Positions 1-9,187 of a stretch of DNA of 64,000 nt are shown here, in pieces. The stretch is taken from the NCBI RefSeq assembly GCF_025446935.1, contig NZ_JAOEGN010000004.1, positions 62,001 to 126,000 on the forward strand, read 5' to 3'. This stretch comes from Paracholeplasma vituli (GTDB lineage: Bacteria; Bacillota_I; Bacilli_A; Acholeplasmatales; UBA5453). The position numbers were made by a program, and so were the translations under genes. How positions within the stretch are numbered: the first letter of the stretch is position 1; each line of letters starts with the position of its first letter. The notes beneath the pieces are model-generated. The model was not told the DNA's origin. It searched no databases and saw only the letters and a program-made list of their open reading frames with translations.

Positions 1-1
1 G

Positions 2-1993
2 GTCGGAAGTAGTACCTTAGAGTTTACAGTCAAGGCTATCCTACAAGATTATGGCATCTTTCAAGGTGACCTCGCATACATAGCACATGATCCCCATGTC
101 GCGACCTTACTAAAAACCTTAGTCCCCCCTTTAGAGATTTATCCAAATACTTTTTTTAGTAATTTTAATAATACGGTTTATTTTGATACCTTCGATGTTT
201 TAGAAACCCAATCGGTCCTCACTAGTCTTGAAACATATAAGGATTTGGACTTTAAAGAAAGCCTTCCGATGCCTTATATCAAACAGCTTGTGAACCGTGC
301 GGTATCACTATTTCAATTGATGTTGATCTTTATTGGATTAGCGGTATTTTTATTGATTCAAACGACATTCGTATTGGTCTTTAAGGAAAAAGAACAATCG
401 TTATCGATAATCAAATTGCTGGGTGGGTCATTAGCTTTCGGATTCATAATCTGGGCGATTGAAATGGTTATATTGATGATCCCTGCAGCGTTGATTTCGT
501 ATTTATTAACCTATGGTATCATTCAAATCGGTTTAATGGTATTGATGCCTGGGTTATACTATCAGATTGCGTTTAGACTAATTTTATTGAGTTTAGGGGT
601 TGTATTATCGATTTTTATTCTAACTACATTGGCTTATAGCCTCGCTTGGAAGAAACAAAGTGAAGTCTCTCGGTTAAGTTATAAACCAGATAAATCATGG
701 CCTATTTTAGTGCATTGTGGACTTGTAGTGATTGTTTTAGCACTTTATTTTATCATCGATCATCAAACCTTGAGTACCACACTGACCAGTCTTTTATTAT
801 CAATAGTCTTAGCCTATAGTTTGCTTAAAGTCATATCCCATGGGATTGGGTACTTTATTCTAAAATTCAAAGACTCGAGTTTGCCGTACTTATTTAAAAT
901 GACCTATGTTAAAAAGTCGTTTTACCGTTTTATGACTTTAGCCTTAGCCACGTATGTATCAGTTATTTTACTATTTCAAACAACAGGTTATATTCGGTTA
1001 AAAGCTTCATACATAGAAAGAGAATATCAAGCCGATTTACTGGTTTCAAATGTACTTACCAACATCGATACTGTAGAAGAAGAAATCGCCCTGTTAGAAG
1101 GTGTTGATAACAGCACAAAAGTAGGCATTTTTAGGAATGTAGCGATTACCCCAAGTGGACAAACGTTCTCTGCGGTTTATATGTTAGCCCCAAATGAAAT
1201 CACAAGCTATTTTGGAATGTCTAGTGAATCAAATTCATTAGTTGATTTTCAAAACACCAGTGAACCATCCATCTGGCTTCCAATGCGGTATCAAGCCGTT
1301 TACGGGATTAAAAAAGACGATATCATTCATTTGGACTTGAATAAGAAATATTCATCAGTCCCTTTAAAGGTTGTCGGATTTTTTGATGAAGCTGTGGGTA
1401 ACACCGCCTTCATCAATGTTCATCAGTTTTCTGGTTACGAGGGGTTAAAACAAACCCATATTTTGATTAAAACCGATGACCCAAAGAGCTTACAACAAAC
1501 TTTGATGCATAACTATGGGCATCGTTTAATCTACATATATGACTTCCAAGCAGGAGCGAAAGCCTTATCGAGTGAAGTCATCGCTTCGATGAACTACGCA
1601 ACCTTTGTTATATTAATTATTTTAGTCGGTCTATTGTTGTCCTTATTGAATCAAGGGCTCATTCTATTTGACGAGCTTAAAAGTAATTATATGCGGGTAT
1701 CCCTATTAGGGTATTCAACTAAAAACTTATCATGCTATCTTTTAATAGAAGGCTTTTGGATGATGGTGACACTCAGTTTAAGTACAGCAGTGATTGTATG
1801 TTTAATAGACCCACTCATTAAACCATTGTTACTCTTATTTGACGAATACGAGAAAATCACATTTATGCTTAATGATTTCTGGATAGGGTTGGCGTTATCA
1901 AATGGATTATTACTCTTGACCAGAATCGTCTATTTGAAAGGTTTAAGAAATATGGACCTTGTTCGAATTCTAAAAATGCATCAAATGGCGTAG
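2..1993 (+). CDS. FtsX-type ABC transporter permease, 5'-truncated by window edge
   Basis: The frame is open from base 2 and has no plausible start in the window, so this is the C-terminal 663 residues of a longer protein; the internal TTG at 245 is not a likely start. It shows the duplicated FtsX/MacB permease plan: four-helix blocks separated by a large extracytoplasmic domain. Hydrophobic segments lie around 290-390, 400-560, 570-650, 700-770 and 780-850 (nt), then a helix near 920-1000. An extracytoplasmic domain of about 200 residues follows (about 1000-1590), then three more helices near 1600-1680, 1720-1800 and 1870-1940. The cytoplasmic-loop pattern LLGGS and the similar SLLGYS before helices are typical of FtsX domains. 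Such permeases pair with a LolD/MacB-type ATPase and act in lipoprotein, peptide or envelope-stress processes without being classical importers. The ATPase would be expected upstream, outside the window. Substrate cannot be told. Confidence 0.8.
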   Translation, partial: VGSSTLEFTVKAILQDYGIFQGDLAYIAHDPHVATLLKTLVPPLEIYPNTFFSNFNNTVYFDTFDVLETQSVLTSLETYKDLDFKESLPMPYIKQLVNRAVSLFQLMLIFIGLAVFLLIQTTFVLVFKEKEQSLSIIKLLGGSLAFGFIIWAIEMVILMIPAALISYLLTYGIIQIGLMVLMPGLYYQIAFRLILLSLGVVLSIFILTTLAYSLAWKKQSEVSRLSYKPDKSWPILVHCGLVVIVLALYFIIDHQTLSTTLTSLLLSIVLAYSLLKVISHGIGYFILKFKDSSLPYLFKMTYVKKSFYRFMTLALATYVSVILLFQTTGYIRLKASYIEREYQADLLVSNVLTNIDTVEEEIALLEGVDNSTKVGIFRNVAITPSGQTFSAVYMLAPNEITSYFGMSSESNSLVDFQNTSEPSIWLPMRYQAVYGIKKDDIIHLDLNKKYSSVPLKVVGFFDEAVGNTAFINVHQFSGYEGLKQTHILIKTDDPKSLQQTLMHNYGHRLIYIYDFQAGAKALSSEVIASMNYATFVILIILVGLLLSLLNQGLILFDELKSNYMRVSLLGYSTKNLSCYLLIEGFWMMVTLSLSTAVIVCLIDPLIKPLLLLFDEYEKITFMLNDFWIGLALSNGLLLLTRIVYLKGLRNMDLVRILKMHQMA

Positions 1994-2072
1994 TTATTCA
2001 TAAAAATTCGTGGTTTTTACTAAAATAATTGTTTTTTATAGATTAAAAGATACTTACTTTCCTCATTATAGG

Positions 2073-2078
2073 TATAAT
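2073..2078 (+). promoter_or_regulatory. -10 element for the FN3 lipoprotein gene
   Basis: A perfect TATAAT lies 30 bases before the chosen ATG at 2109. No good -35 hexamer is seen at 16-18 bases upstream, so this is a -10 call only. Confidence 0.4.
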
Positions 2079-2108
2079 GAAGGTGAGTTTTATGAAAGGA
2101 TGGATTCT

Positions 2109-4901
2109 ATGAAACGCTTGTATGTTTTAATTGTATTGATCCTAGGCGTCATTGGTTTATACGGTTGTGAAACCAGTAATTTTGAAAAACCGAGCAATGT
2201 TCAAATCTCTGGAACAACAGTGACTTGGGATGCAGTGAAAGACGCAGAAAGTTATATTGTGATTATTAACAATCAAGAACATACCGTGAGTGTCACCACG
2301 TTTGATTTAGCTACACTAAATTTACCTAGTGGGTCTTACAGTGTGACAGTGGTGGCGAAAAAAGGGACGACTTTGTCGATACCAAGTACAGCAGTGACCT
2401 TTGTAGTGGAATCGAGTGGACTTACATTATCGGCTCCAATCGTTACACTCACTGGGCAATTACTGAGTTGGCCAGCGGTTACAAACGCAACAGGCTACCA
2501 AGTGATCATTAATTCAACGGTTCATAATACCACAGCGACTAGTTTTGATTTAAGCACATTAAACCTGACTACAGGCACCTATGTGATTACAGTTAAAGCG
2601 ACAGCAGGCACAACCTTATCACAAGCTTCCGCACCCAAAAACTATACAGTAATCAGTGCTGAAAACCGCGAAATCCTTTATGGTGCTTTACTAAAAGTTG
2701 TGAACCCTTCTTATGAAGCCGATATGGAACGTTCCGATTTTGAAAACGATGAAGAATTTGAAACGTATGAACGTTTGACAGTGATGATCTATTTATACTT
2801 AGATGTGGCTATCGCAGAAGGCATGAATGGCGTCGATATGGCCAATATGCTCACCTTTATGGTTGAACTTCCTGAAAAGATGTCAAACCCACAACCAACC
2901 GCTATTAAGACCGAATTGGATAAGTTAGGCACTTACGGGTTAACCCCAGAACTATTTACCAGTTTCATGATGACTTTAGGTAATGAATTTCTACAAATAA
3001 GCCTTGAAGAACAAGAAGTAAGACGTGTTGAATTGAATGCTACTGTAGCAGATTTCCAATCAGACCTTAATGCGTTAATGATCAGTAATGATTTTACAAC
3101 GTTGATGCAATCTCTAAGACCTTATGTAGAATCCTATGATCTAGGACTATTTGACCAATTGGATGAGAATATTACGGATATCGATGTATTCAGATTATAT
3201 TGGCAAATCGAAAATTACATTAATTATATACAATACCAATATGGATATGAAAACGAATATGGTGATGTCCTCACCGACGAATATGTATACTTATTTCAAA
3301 CCCTCCTTTGGAATGTATACTATGAAAACCCAACCCTATTTAACAAGTTAGTTACCGGAACCAGTTTAGATGTCCTCTATCAGATCGGCATTCTCGTATC
3401 CGATTATCAATACGCGAATGATGAAATCATTGAGATTGAACAACAAATCGAAATGATGGAAATCGTTCTTGAAATGATGGATACAGAATCTGCAGAATTA
3501 CGTATTTTGATTGAAGAAGTCATGACTTATCTAGAAACGCTTTATGATGCCATTCCAATGACCTTATTACAAGACCTTGAAACTCTAATGGCTAGTGGCG
3601 ATGTATCTGTTGAAGAAATCCTTGTTTTTAAAGATGAAATAGTAGATATCTTAATCGAAACCTTGCCTGAAGAATCCAGTTTCTTACGGGTATACGAAAC
3701 CTTATTTACACTTGCTGCAAGCATGACAGATACCAATGTGACTGTTTTAGTCGGACATGCCGATACGCTGGCTGCTTTAGATTACAATACGATTTTATTA
3801 GGTCTTGAATTCTTAGGCAGTGTGGATGCAAAATTAGTCAACGATATCATCGTAACCGTCGATGGTATGGTCAGTGAACCTATTTATGACCCAGAGCAAT
3901 CGTATTATTCTGAACACGATATCGATTTTGTAAAACTAGTTGATTTGATTATGCTTATTTTAAACCACATTGATGGTTTCGTAGATGATCAACAAGCATT
4001 AATTGATACCATTGAAGCGATTGATGTTGAACCGATGGTCCTTGATTTTGCAGGATTCGCTGTTGGTATCGCGAAAACACAACTCGAACAGGAAGTTGAT
4101 ACAGACACCTTCATCATTATTTCTGGGTTGTTAGATGAGTTTTTAGTTGAACTCCCTAACTATATAGATTTCTATGAATTAACAGTAGAAATGGATGTTA
4201 AGTTGATCGACCATATTCTTTTCACACAAGGTCAGATGCTCAAAGATTTAGCTTTATTTATTGAAACAGAAGAACCGAGCCCTGAAGTAGTACTCGACTT
4301 TGTTGAACTCATGATCGACCATGTGATGGATTACCGTGGTTTAATCCGAAGTGATCTAGATTTGGATTTCGTAACAAAACTCGTCGGATTACTCAAATTA
4401 CCGATGCAAGGGGTATGTACACAAACCGGTATTGACCAGGATTGTGACGCTTTATATAACGCACTCAAACCAGGTCTAATCGACCTCTTCATGCAAATCC
4501 TTTTAATAGAAGAAGCCTTTATTACTGAACTAGATGCAGTTACGGGTATTTATGATCAAATCGAAACTTGGAATATCGAAACCGATTTGGGTTTAATGGC
4601 TCATGTAGTGATTTCTTTAGATCATATAATGGATACAGATAAGGCTCTATTTGAAAGTTTAATGGATATCGTATTCACGGATATTTTAGGTTTAGATCCA
4701 GTCAAAGCCATAACAAACATGGACGATACACAGTTGAGTGAAATTGAGTCGGATATTACGGCTAAATTAAATGACATTGATGCGGACTTAGATTACTTAG
4801 CAGCCTTAAATTTCGCTGCACTTACAGAATCTCAAATAGAAGAACTTAGAGTCTTCTTCGATACACTTTTCGAAGTAAATTCGACAAATCCGATACAATA
4901 G
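2109..4901 (+). CDS. Large surface lipoprotein with two FN3-like repeats
   Basis: 930 residues from the ATG at 2109, which has AAAGGA eight bases upstream; the frame extends back to a GTG at 2010, but that region lies across the promoter. The N-terminus is a lipoprotein signal: MKR, a hydrophobic stretch, then a lipobox ending LYGC, so the mature protein should be lipid-anchored on the outer membrane face. Two fibronectin-III-like repeats of about 75-80 residues follow (roughly residues 22-175), each with a TW/SW-D/P-AV core and an SY or GY strand. The remaining ~700 residues are acidic and predicted mostly helical, with many Leu/Asp/Glu segments and almost no Cys; I do not recognise this domain. 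A terminator follows directly. Likely a surface-exposed binding or structural protein; ligand unknown. Confidence 0.8.
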   Translation: MKRLYVLIVLILGVIGLYGCETSNFEKPSNVQISGTTVTWDAVKDAESYIVIINNQEHTVSVTTFDLATLNLPSGSYSVTVVAKKGTTLSIPSTAVTFVVESSGLTLSAPIVTLTGQLLSWPAVTNATGYQVIINSTVHNTTATSFDLSTLNLTTGTYVITVKATAGTTLSQASAPKNYTVISAENREILYGALLKVVNPSYEADMERSDFENDEEFETYERLTVMIYLYLDVAIAEGMNGVDMANMLTFMVELPEKMSNPQPTAIKTELDKLGTYGLTPELFTSFMMTLGNEFLQISLEEQEVRRVELNATVADFQSDLNALMISNDFTTLMQSLRPYVESYDLGLFDQLDENITDIDVFRLYWQIENYINYIQYQYGYENEYGDVLTDEYVYLFQTLLWNVYYENPTLFNKLVTGTSLDVLYQIGILVSDYQYANDEIIEIEQQIEMMEIVLEMMDTESAELRILIEEVMTYLETLYDAIPMTLLQDLETLMASGDVSVEEILVFKDEIVDILIETLPEESSFLRVYETLFTLAASMTDTNVTVLVGHADTLAALDYNTILLGLEFLGSVDAKLVNDIIVTVDGMVSEPIYDPEQSYYSEHDIDFVKLVDLIMLILNHIDGFVDDQQALIDTIEAIDVEPMVLDFAGFAVGIAKTQLEQEVDTDTFIIISGLLDEFLVELPNYIDFYELTVEMDVKLIDHILFTQGQMLKDLALFIETEEPSPEVVLDFVELMIDHVMDYRGLIRSDLDLDFVTKLVGLLKLPMQGVCTQTGIDQDCDALYNALKPGLIDLFMQILLIEEAFITELDAVTGIYDQIETWNIETDLGLMAHVVISLDHIMDTDKALFESLMDIVFTDILGLDPVKAITNMDDTQLSEIESDITAKLNDIDADLDYLAALNFAALTESQIEELRVFFDTLFEVNSTNPIQ

Positions 4902-4915
4902 AAGGCTTACTAAAG

Positions 4916-4948
4916 AGATATCCTTGAAAAAGGGTATCTTTTTCTTTT
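4916..4948 (+). terminator. Rho-independent terminator after the FN3 lipoprotein gene
   Basis: An 8-bp stem (AGATATCC with GGGTATCT, one G-T pair) around an 8-base loop, followed by TTTTCTTTT. Confidence 0.85.
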
Positions 4949-4975
4949 GGTGTCTACCTATTAGGTTCAGAATTG

Positions 4976-4984
4976 TGATAAGAT
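4976..4984 (+). promoter_or_regulatory. Candidate extended -10 for the ABC-2 exporter operon
   Basis: TGATAAGAT is an extended -10 (TGn plus a four-of-six hexamer) 22 bases before the ATG at 5006 and just after a terminator, so a promoter is needed here. No clear -35. Confidence 0.3.
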
Positions 4985-5005
4985 AAGTTTAAAGGAGTGG
5001 ATCTT

Positions 5006-5881
5006 ATGCATGTGATTGAAATCCAAAATCTTAAGAAATATTATGGAACAAAGCGCGGGTTAGAATCTGCCACACTTTATGTTAAAAAAGGTGAAATTTA
5101 CGGATTTATTGGACCCAATGGAGCTGGTAAGACCACCCTTATTCGGATATTGATGGGATTGTTACCAAAGACCGATGGGGTTGCGAATGTCTTTGGAAAA
5201 CCGTGTCAAATGGGGGATGCGGATATTCAAAAACGAATTGGATATATGCCATCGGATGCGTCCTTTTTCCCAGAATATAAAGTCAGTGAACTGATCTCAT
5301 TTTTTGGAGCTATCCGAAAACCTAATCCAAAGTATGTCGAAAAACTATGTCATATCCTCGATATTGATTTAGATAAAACGTATGCATCATTATCTTTTGG
5401 AAACAAAAAGAAAATTGGCATATTGGTAGCTTTAATGCACGAACCAGAACTTTTAGTTTTGGATGAACCGACAACAGGATTAGACCCACTCATCCAAAAG
5501 CAATTCTTAGATGAACTCTTAGAACTAAAATCAAAAGGGGTCACTATTTTCTTATCTAGTCACGTACTATCGGACATTCAAAAGGTATGTGACCGCGTTG
5601 GCCTCATTAAAAACGGCATAGTCATTCTTGAAAATGATATGCATATATTAAAAAAAGAAGAACACAAGATTGTAGAGTTTTCACCATTCTACCCAATTGA
5701 AGTACCCAATATGATCGACTTTCAGAAGACAGCCGAGGGTGGTACTTTTAAATACCAAGGGGGTATGACACCTTTATTGAAAACATTGAGTCAGTATGAA
5801 TTTACCGATGTTGTCATCCGCGATGTTTCATTAGAAGAAATTTTCCTAAGTTATTATGAAAGTGAGGATTATCATGATTAA
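5006..5881 (+). CDS. ABC-2 type exporter, ATP-binding protein
   Basis: 291 residues from the ATG at 5006, chosen over the GTG at 4997 because that GTG sits inside the Shine-Dalgarno AAAGGAGTGG (4991-5000), eight bases from the ATG. Motifs in order: Walker A GPNGAGKT (residues 36-43), signature LSFGN (129-133), Walker B LLVLDE (149-154) followed by the D-loop, and an H-loop His in SSHVLSD. The signature is LSFGN rather than the usual LSGGQ, a common variant in the CcmA/NatA-like exporter class. The C-terminal ~80 residues form the accessory domain typical of these ATPases. It overlaps the permease gene by eight bases, so the two should be translationally coupled and form one transporter. Substrate unknown; lipids, drugs or peptides are usual for the class. 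Confidence 0.92.
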   Translation: MHVIEIQNLKKYYGTKRGLESATLYVKKGEIYGFIGPNGAGKTTLIRILMGLLPKTDGVANVFGKPCQMGDADIQKRIGYMPSDASFFPEYKVSELISFFGAIRKPNPKYVEKLCHILDIDLDKTYASLSFGNKKKIGILVALMHEPELLVLDEPTTGLDPLIQKQFLDELLELKSKGVTIFLSSHVLSDIQKVCDRVGLIKNGIVILENDMHILKKEEHKIVEFSPFYPIEVPNMIDFQKTAEGGTFKYQGGMTPLLKTLSQYEFTDVVIRDVSLEEIFLSYYESEDYHD

Positions 5882-6662
5882 GACCTTACTAAAAATGGAA
5901 TTTAGACGGGCGATTAAAGCCAATTTATTGTGGTCAATCGGTGTTGGTTTGATGATTTATTTGATTATTGTCCTATACCCTCTTGTCGATGATATATACA
6001 GCCAAGTCCCACCAGAACTAATGGCCATCATGGAACAATTTGGAGGTATTCCTAGCGATGTGTTGGAATACTACGCTACCGAAGGTGCGATGATGTTACA
6101 GTTGTTTGGAGCGATTTATGCGGCACTGCTCGGGTTTAATCTCATCTCAACATTTGAAAAAGAAAGACTCGCTGAAGTCATCTACACCCAAGCAATACCT
6201 AAACAGGATTTCTTTATCAGTAAACTCATTGTACTCTTCATTATGATACTATTATTTACACTCATCAACGTGGTGATTGGGTATATCGGATTTCTTACCA
6301 TTAATGAGACATTTAGTTTGTCTGATTATGTGATTTTTTCGCTTCTCAATGGTGTCATGTATTTACACATTGCGTTACTATGTATGGTATTAGCACTCTG
6401 CCTAAATAAGGAAGTAAAAGCGATGATTTCTTTAGCCATTCCACTGCCTTTATACATCCTTTCGATTGTTTCCACACTCACCGATAATGACTGGTTAAAA
6501 CGTCTTAAATACATCAGTCCATTTACGTATTCTGACCCGGTTGCTATTCTTAAGAATCAATCGGATTTTGAATATGTAAGTTTCTTAGTTTTTACAGGTG
6601 TGATTCTAATGGGTCTATCGATTGGGTATGGCCTCTATAAAAAACGCATTTCCGTATCATAA
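5874..6662 (+). CDS. ABC-2 type exporter, permease protein
   Basis: 262 residues from the ATG at 5874. The frame is open to an ATG at 5856, but GTGAGGATT at 5862-5870 is a good Shine-Dalgarno for 5874 only, and the resulting eight-base overlap with the ATPase gene fits translational coupling. About six membrane segments are visible: the first near residues 18-40 and a second near 80-100, both in the N-terminal half, and four in the C-terminal half, with a charged loop between helices 1 and 2. This is the ABC2_membrane plan for half-transporters that pair with a single ATPase. It probably works as a dimer with two copies of the ATPase encoded immediately upstream. No substrate evidence. Confidence 0.85.
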   Translation: MIKTLLKMEFRRAIKANLLWSIGVGLMIYLIIVLYPLVDDIYSQVPPELMAIMEQFGGIPSDVLEYYATEGAMMLQLFGAIYAALLGFNLISTFEKERLAEVIYTQAIPKQDFFISKLIVLFIMILLFTLINVVIGYIGFLTINETFSLSDYVIFSLLNGVMYLHIALLCMVLALCLNKEVKAMISLAIPLPLYILSIVSTLTDNDWLKRLKYISPFTYSDPVAILKNQSDFEYVSFLVFTGVILMGLSIGYGLYKKRISVS

Positions 6663-6702
6663 TTTCAAATGTTTTATGAAGTCAAAATGAAACAATCTAT
6701 GT

Positions 6703-6708
6703 TATAAT
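6703..6708 (+). promoter_or_regulatory. -10 element for the 66-aa protein gene
   Basis: TATAAT, 25 bases before the ATG at 6733, in an AT-rich gap. The -35 region is poor, so confidence is limited. Confidence 0.45.
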
Positions 6709-6732
6709 ATTTAAGTAAGGGAAGGTGATTGT

Positions 6733-6933
6733 ATGTCATGGGGTAACGAATCTAGAATCATTGGCGAGAAAGTATCGGTCGTTGGTGAGAAGGAAATTGG
6801 CGTCATCACAAGAATCGATGCAGATAGACGTCTCGTCTATGTTTTATTCAAACGTATGAGAGAAGTTGCATATCCGTATCCAGAAGCGTTTGAACAAAAC
6901 TATCTAATTTTAAAACTGAACGCTAACAAATAG
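6733..6933 (+). CDS. Small SH3/Tudor-like basic protein, function unknown
   Basis: 66 residues with a Shine-Dalgarno (GAAGGTGA) seven bases upstream. It has its own -10 upstream and a hairpin terminator at its stop codon, so it is likely a real separately transcribed gene. The sequence alternates short beta strands with tight turns: GEKVSVVGEKEIGVITRID followed by a VYVLF strand. This pattern resembles small SH3-like or Tudor/KOW barrels used for nucleic-acid or protein contacts. I do not recognise the family. The following phosphodiesterase gene starts only 41 bases later and may be reached by read-through. Confidence 0.65.
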   Translation: MSWGNESRIIGEKVSVVGEKEIGVITRIDADRRLVYVLFKRMREVAYPYPEAFEQNYLILKLNANK

Positions 6934-6959
6934 TCCATCCTAGAGTGGATTATTTTTTT
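6931..6959 (+). terminator. Terminator overlapping the stop codon of the 66-aa gene
   Basis: An 8-bp stem (TAGTCCAT with GTGGATTA, two G-T pairs) with a 6-base loop, then seven Ts. It lies 14 bases before the next ATG, so it may attenuate rather than fully end transcription. Confidence 0.6.
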
Positions 6960-6973
6960 AGGGAGGAAAGTAA

Positions 6974-8059
6974 ATGCTACCAAACTATCAAAAATCGATT
7001 GTAAACGTCTCGAATGCATTATTGAATCATTATGGGGTAAAACCATTTCATACACCCTTAGAGGTGTTAAAGCCCTACTTAAAGGATAAAAAGCACATTA
7101 TGTACATCCTCTTGGATGGAATGGGTATGAACATCCTCAAGAATTTGAGTGAAAATACATTACTAAGACAAAACGTAAAAATGGCTTTAACATCGGTTTT
7201 TCCACCCACAACGGTCGCGGCGACCACGTCTGTACTTTCTGGTCTAACGCCTTATGAACATGGTCACATCGGTTGGACCCAATACAACCGTTTTGAAGAT
7301 TGTCAAACGGTTATTTTTCAAAATCTTGATTTTTATGATGAAACCCATATTCTAAAAAATGAGTTTGCGAAAACCCATTTAGCGTATGAGAATATATTAG
7401 AAAAGATTGCTAAAAAAAATCCAAACCTATTCGTCAAAAAACTATTTCCTGATTTTGAAGAACATGGGTATCCATCTTTTGAAGCCATGGTCGATGAGCT
7501 TATTTCAATTTCCAAAAAGGAATCGTCATTTACCTATACCTATTGGAATGAACCAGACTATACTATTCACAGTACGGGTATTCATGATGGAAAAGTTAAA
7601 CTTCAATTAGAGTATCTTACCCAGCAAATCGAAAGACTCTATCAACAAGTCACTAAAGACACCCTCATTATCCTAATCGCTGACCATGGTTTGGTCAATG
7701 TTGAAGGGGTAGAATTACATCACCATCCGATTTTGGAGTTACTCGATAAAATGCCTTCTGTAGAACCAAGAAGCACGGTATTCTTTGTCAAAAAAGAGAA
7801 TCAAAAAGCATTTGAAGCCATGTTTAATTCGGATTTCGGTTCTAAATTCACATTGTTAAATAAAGAAACTTTACTGGCATCAGGTCGTCTTGGGTCAGGG
7901 ATAAAACACCCACTACTCGATGATTTTATTGGCGATTATATCGCCATTTCAGAAGGGCCATTTATGTTTAATATGAAAGAAAATAGCCCCTTCAAAGCCC
8001 ATCACGCTGGTGGGTACCCAGATGAACTCTGGGTACCACTCATACTATTAGAAAAATAA
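6974..8059 (+). CDS. Alkaline-phosphatase-fold phosphodiesterase/nucleotide pyrophosphatase family protein
   Basis: 361 residues, preceded by a strong GGGAGGAAAG site. It has the metal centre of the type I phosphodiesterase / nucleotide pyrophosphatase family: first metal Asp in YILLDGMG (Asp48), the nucleophile Thr in FPPTTVAATTS (Thr79/80), IADHGLV with the second Asp-His pair, and a final metal-ligand His in KAHHAGGYP near the C-terminus. No signal peptide is seen, so it should be cytosolic. Members cleave phosphodiester or phosphate-ester bonds in nucleotides or related substrates; the exact substrate cannot be read from sequence. The spacing to the membrane nuclease gene downstream is 11 bases, so the two are probably one transcript, which fits a nucleotide-salvage role but does not prove it. 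Confidence 0.85.
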   Translation: MLPNYQKSIVNVSNALLNHYGVKPFHTPLEVLKPYLKDKKHIMYILLDGMGMNILKNLSENTLLRQNVKMALTSVFPPTTVAATTSVLSGLTPYEHGHIGWTQYNRFEDCQTVIFQNLDFYDETHILKNEFAKTHLAYENILEKIAKKNPNLFVKKLFPDFEEHGYPSFEAMVDELISISKKESSFTYTYWNEPDYTIHSTGIHDGKVKLQLEYLTQQIERLYQQVTKDTLIILIADHGLVNVEGVELHHHPILELLDKMPSVEPRSTVFFVKKENQKAFEAMFNSDFGSKFTLLNKETLLASGRLGSGIKHPLLDDFIGDYIAISEGPFMFNMKENSPFKAHHAGGYPDELWVPLILLEK

Positions 8060-8070
8060 GGAAATTTTTT

Positions 8071-9051
8071 ATGGCAAAAAAGAAAACAACATCCACAACA
8101 AAACTAAAAAAACAAGTTCGTAAAAAAGTACGGAAGATTGAAAAGAATCCTGTTTTTCAAATCACCCTCATCACATTAATTATTATCGCAGCATTGATTT
8201 ATTATTTCTTTTTCTATGAAAAACCAATCGGTCAAACCTATGGCAGTGAACAAAATGCTGAAGGCTGCTATTACTATTCTTTAGTTGAAAATGGCTCCTA
8301 TTATAGCCAAGCCAATAGCCTTCAAGGGGAGTCACTAAAAGACACATTACATACCATCCTGAATACAGGCTTCACCCCAACTACGTATGGTGAAGCAAGA
8401 CAAATTTTAGGTGTAGCTGATGCTTTAATCGATGATCCTAGTTTGGTCTATACGATTTATAGCTCAGCTACCGTAACCTCTACTTGGGATGGTGGGGATT
8501 CATGGACGAGAGAGCATGTTTGGCCTAATTCAAGATTAGGATTAGAACGCGTTGAAAATCATCAACGCAATCAAGCGTCTGTTTTACATAATCTAAGAGC
8601 AATCGTCCAATCTGTGAACGCTTCTAGAAGTGATCGTTATTTCACAGCTGGGTCGGGTCTTAATCAAACCACAACCGAAGATGGTTATTACCCAGGTGAT
8701 GAGCATAAAGGGGATGTCGCACGTATTTTATTTTATATGGCAACCATGTATGATTTCTTACAACTCGCTGATGAGGGTTTCGATGTAGGTGAAACCTATA
8801 CGATGGACCGGGTTACAATGGGGAAACTCTCAGTATTACTGGACTGGCATAAAGAAGACCCTGTGGACGCATTCGAAACTAAGCGTAATCAAGTCATTTA
8901 CGAAGCCCAAGGTAACCGTAACCCCTATATTGATAAACCAGAATATGTCCATTTAATTTGGGAAAATAAAACTATCCAAGATTTGACCAAAGTCGAAACA
9001 ACAACCTTATTACCAGGTCTTAGAATCTCTTTCTTAAGTCTCGTAAAATAA
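8071..9051 (+). CDS. Membrane-tethered endonuclease I family protein
   Basis: 326 residues; AAGGAAAT lies seven bases before the ATG. The N-terminus is a Lys-rich cytoplasmic tail (residues 3-25) followed by a single membrane helix (29-48), which puts the catalytic domain outside the cell. The endonuclease I (EndA/BsnA-type, beta-beta-alpha-metal) signature TREHVWPNS is at residues 146-154; its His is the general base. The downstream GDEHKGDVAR and NQVIYEAQGNRNPY segments are the other conserved blocks, the latter carrying the metal-ligand Asn. Such enzymes degrade DNA or RNA non-specifically. Mollicutes rely on external nucleotides, so a nuclease on the outer face fits scavenging together with the nucleoside importer at 59-63 kb. 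The transmembrane segment replaces the cleaved signal peptide usual for secreted relatives. Confidence 0.88.
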   Translation: MAKKKTTSTTKLKKQVRKKVRKIEKNPVFQITLITLIIIAALIYYFFFYEKPIGQTYGSEQNAEGCYYYSLVENGSYYSQANSLQGESLKDTLHTILNTGFTPTTYGEARQILGVADALIDDPSLVYTIYSSATVTSTWDGGDSWTREHVWPNSRLGLERVENHQRNQASVLHNLRAIVQSVNASRSDRYFTAGSGLNQTTTEDGYYPGDEHKGDVARILFYMATMYDFLQLADEGFDVGETYTMDRVTMGKLSVLLDWHKEDPVDAFETKRNQVIYEAQGNRNPYIDKPEYVHLIWENKTIQDLTKVETTTLLPGLRISFLSLVK

Positions 9052-9059
9052 ATAACAAA

Positions 9060-9086
9060 AAAGCCTACTCAGATGAGTTAGGCTTT
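9060..9086 (-). terminator. Bidirectional terminator between endonuclease I gene and tRNA-Lys
   Basis: AAAGCCTA pairs with TAGGCTTT, extended by CTCA/TGAG with one bulged T. On the minus strand it is followed by a six-T run and so ends the tRNA transcript; on the plus strand the T run is short, so it works less well there. Confidence 0.7.
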
Positions 9087-9095
9087 ATCTTTAAA

Positions 9096-9171
9096 TGGTA
9101 CACCCTCACGGGCTCGAACCGTGGACCCAATGATTAAGAGTCATTTGCTCTACCAACTGAGCTAAGGGTGC
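9096..9171 (-). tRNA. tRNA-Lys (anticodon CUU)
   Basis: 76 nt on the minus strand with the whole cloverleaf: acceptor GCACCCT with AGGGTGT (a G-U closing pair), D-arm TAGCTCAGTTGGTAGAGC, and a five-pair anticodon stem AATGA/TCATT around loop CTCTTAA, whose central CTT is the anticodon. The T-arm contains GGTTCGAGCC, the discriminator is A, and the 3' CCA is encoded. It reads AAG. The terminator and a consensus promoter on the same strand frame it. Confidence 0.95.
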
Positions 9172-9187
9172 GTTTTTCAGCACGAAT

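Noticed and set aside
2010-2108. Upstream GTG start for the FN3 lipoprotein.
   Set aside because: The extension covers the promoter, has no ribosome site, and would bury the lipoprotein signal.
6326-6514. Minus-strand frames inside the ABC permease, the phosphodiesterase and other genes.
   Set aside because: All lie opposite clear genes and lack start signals, so they are chance frames.
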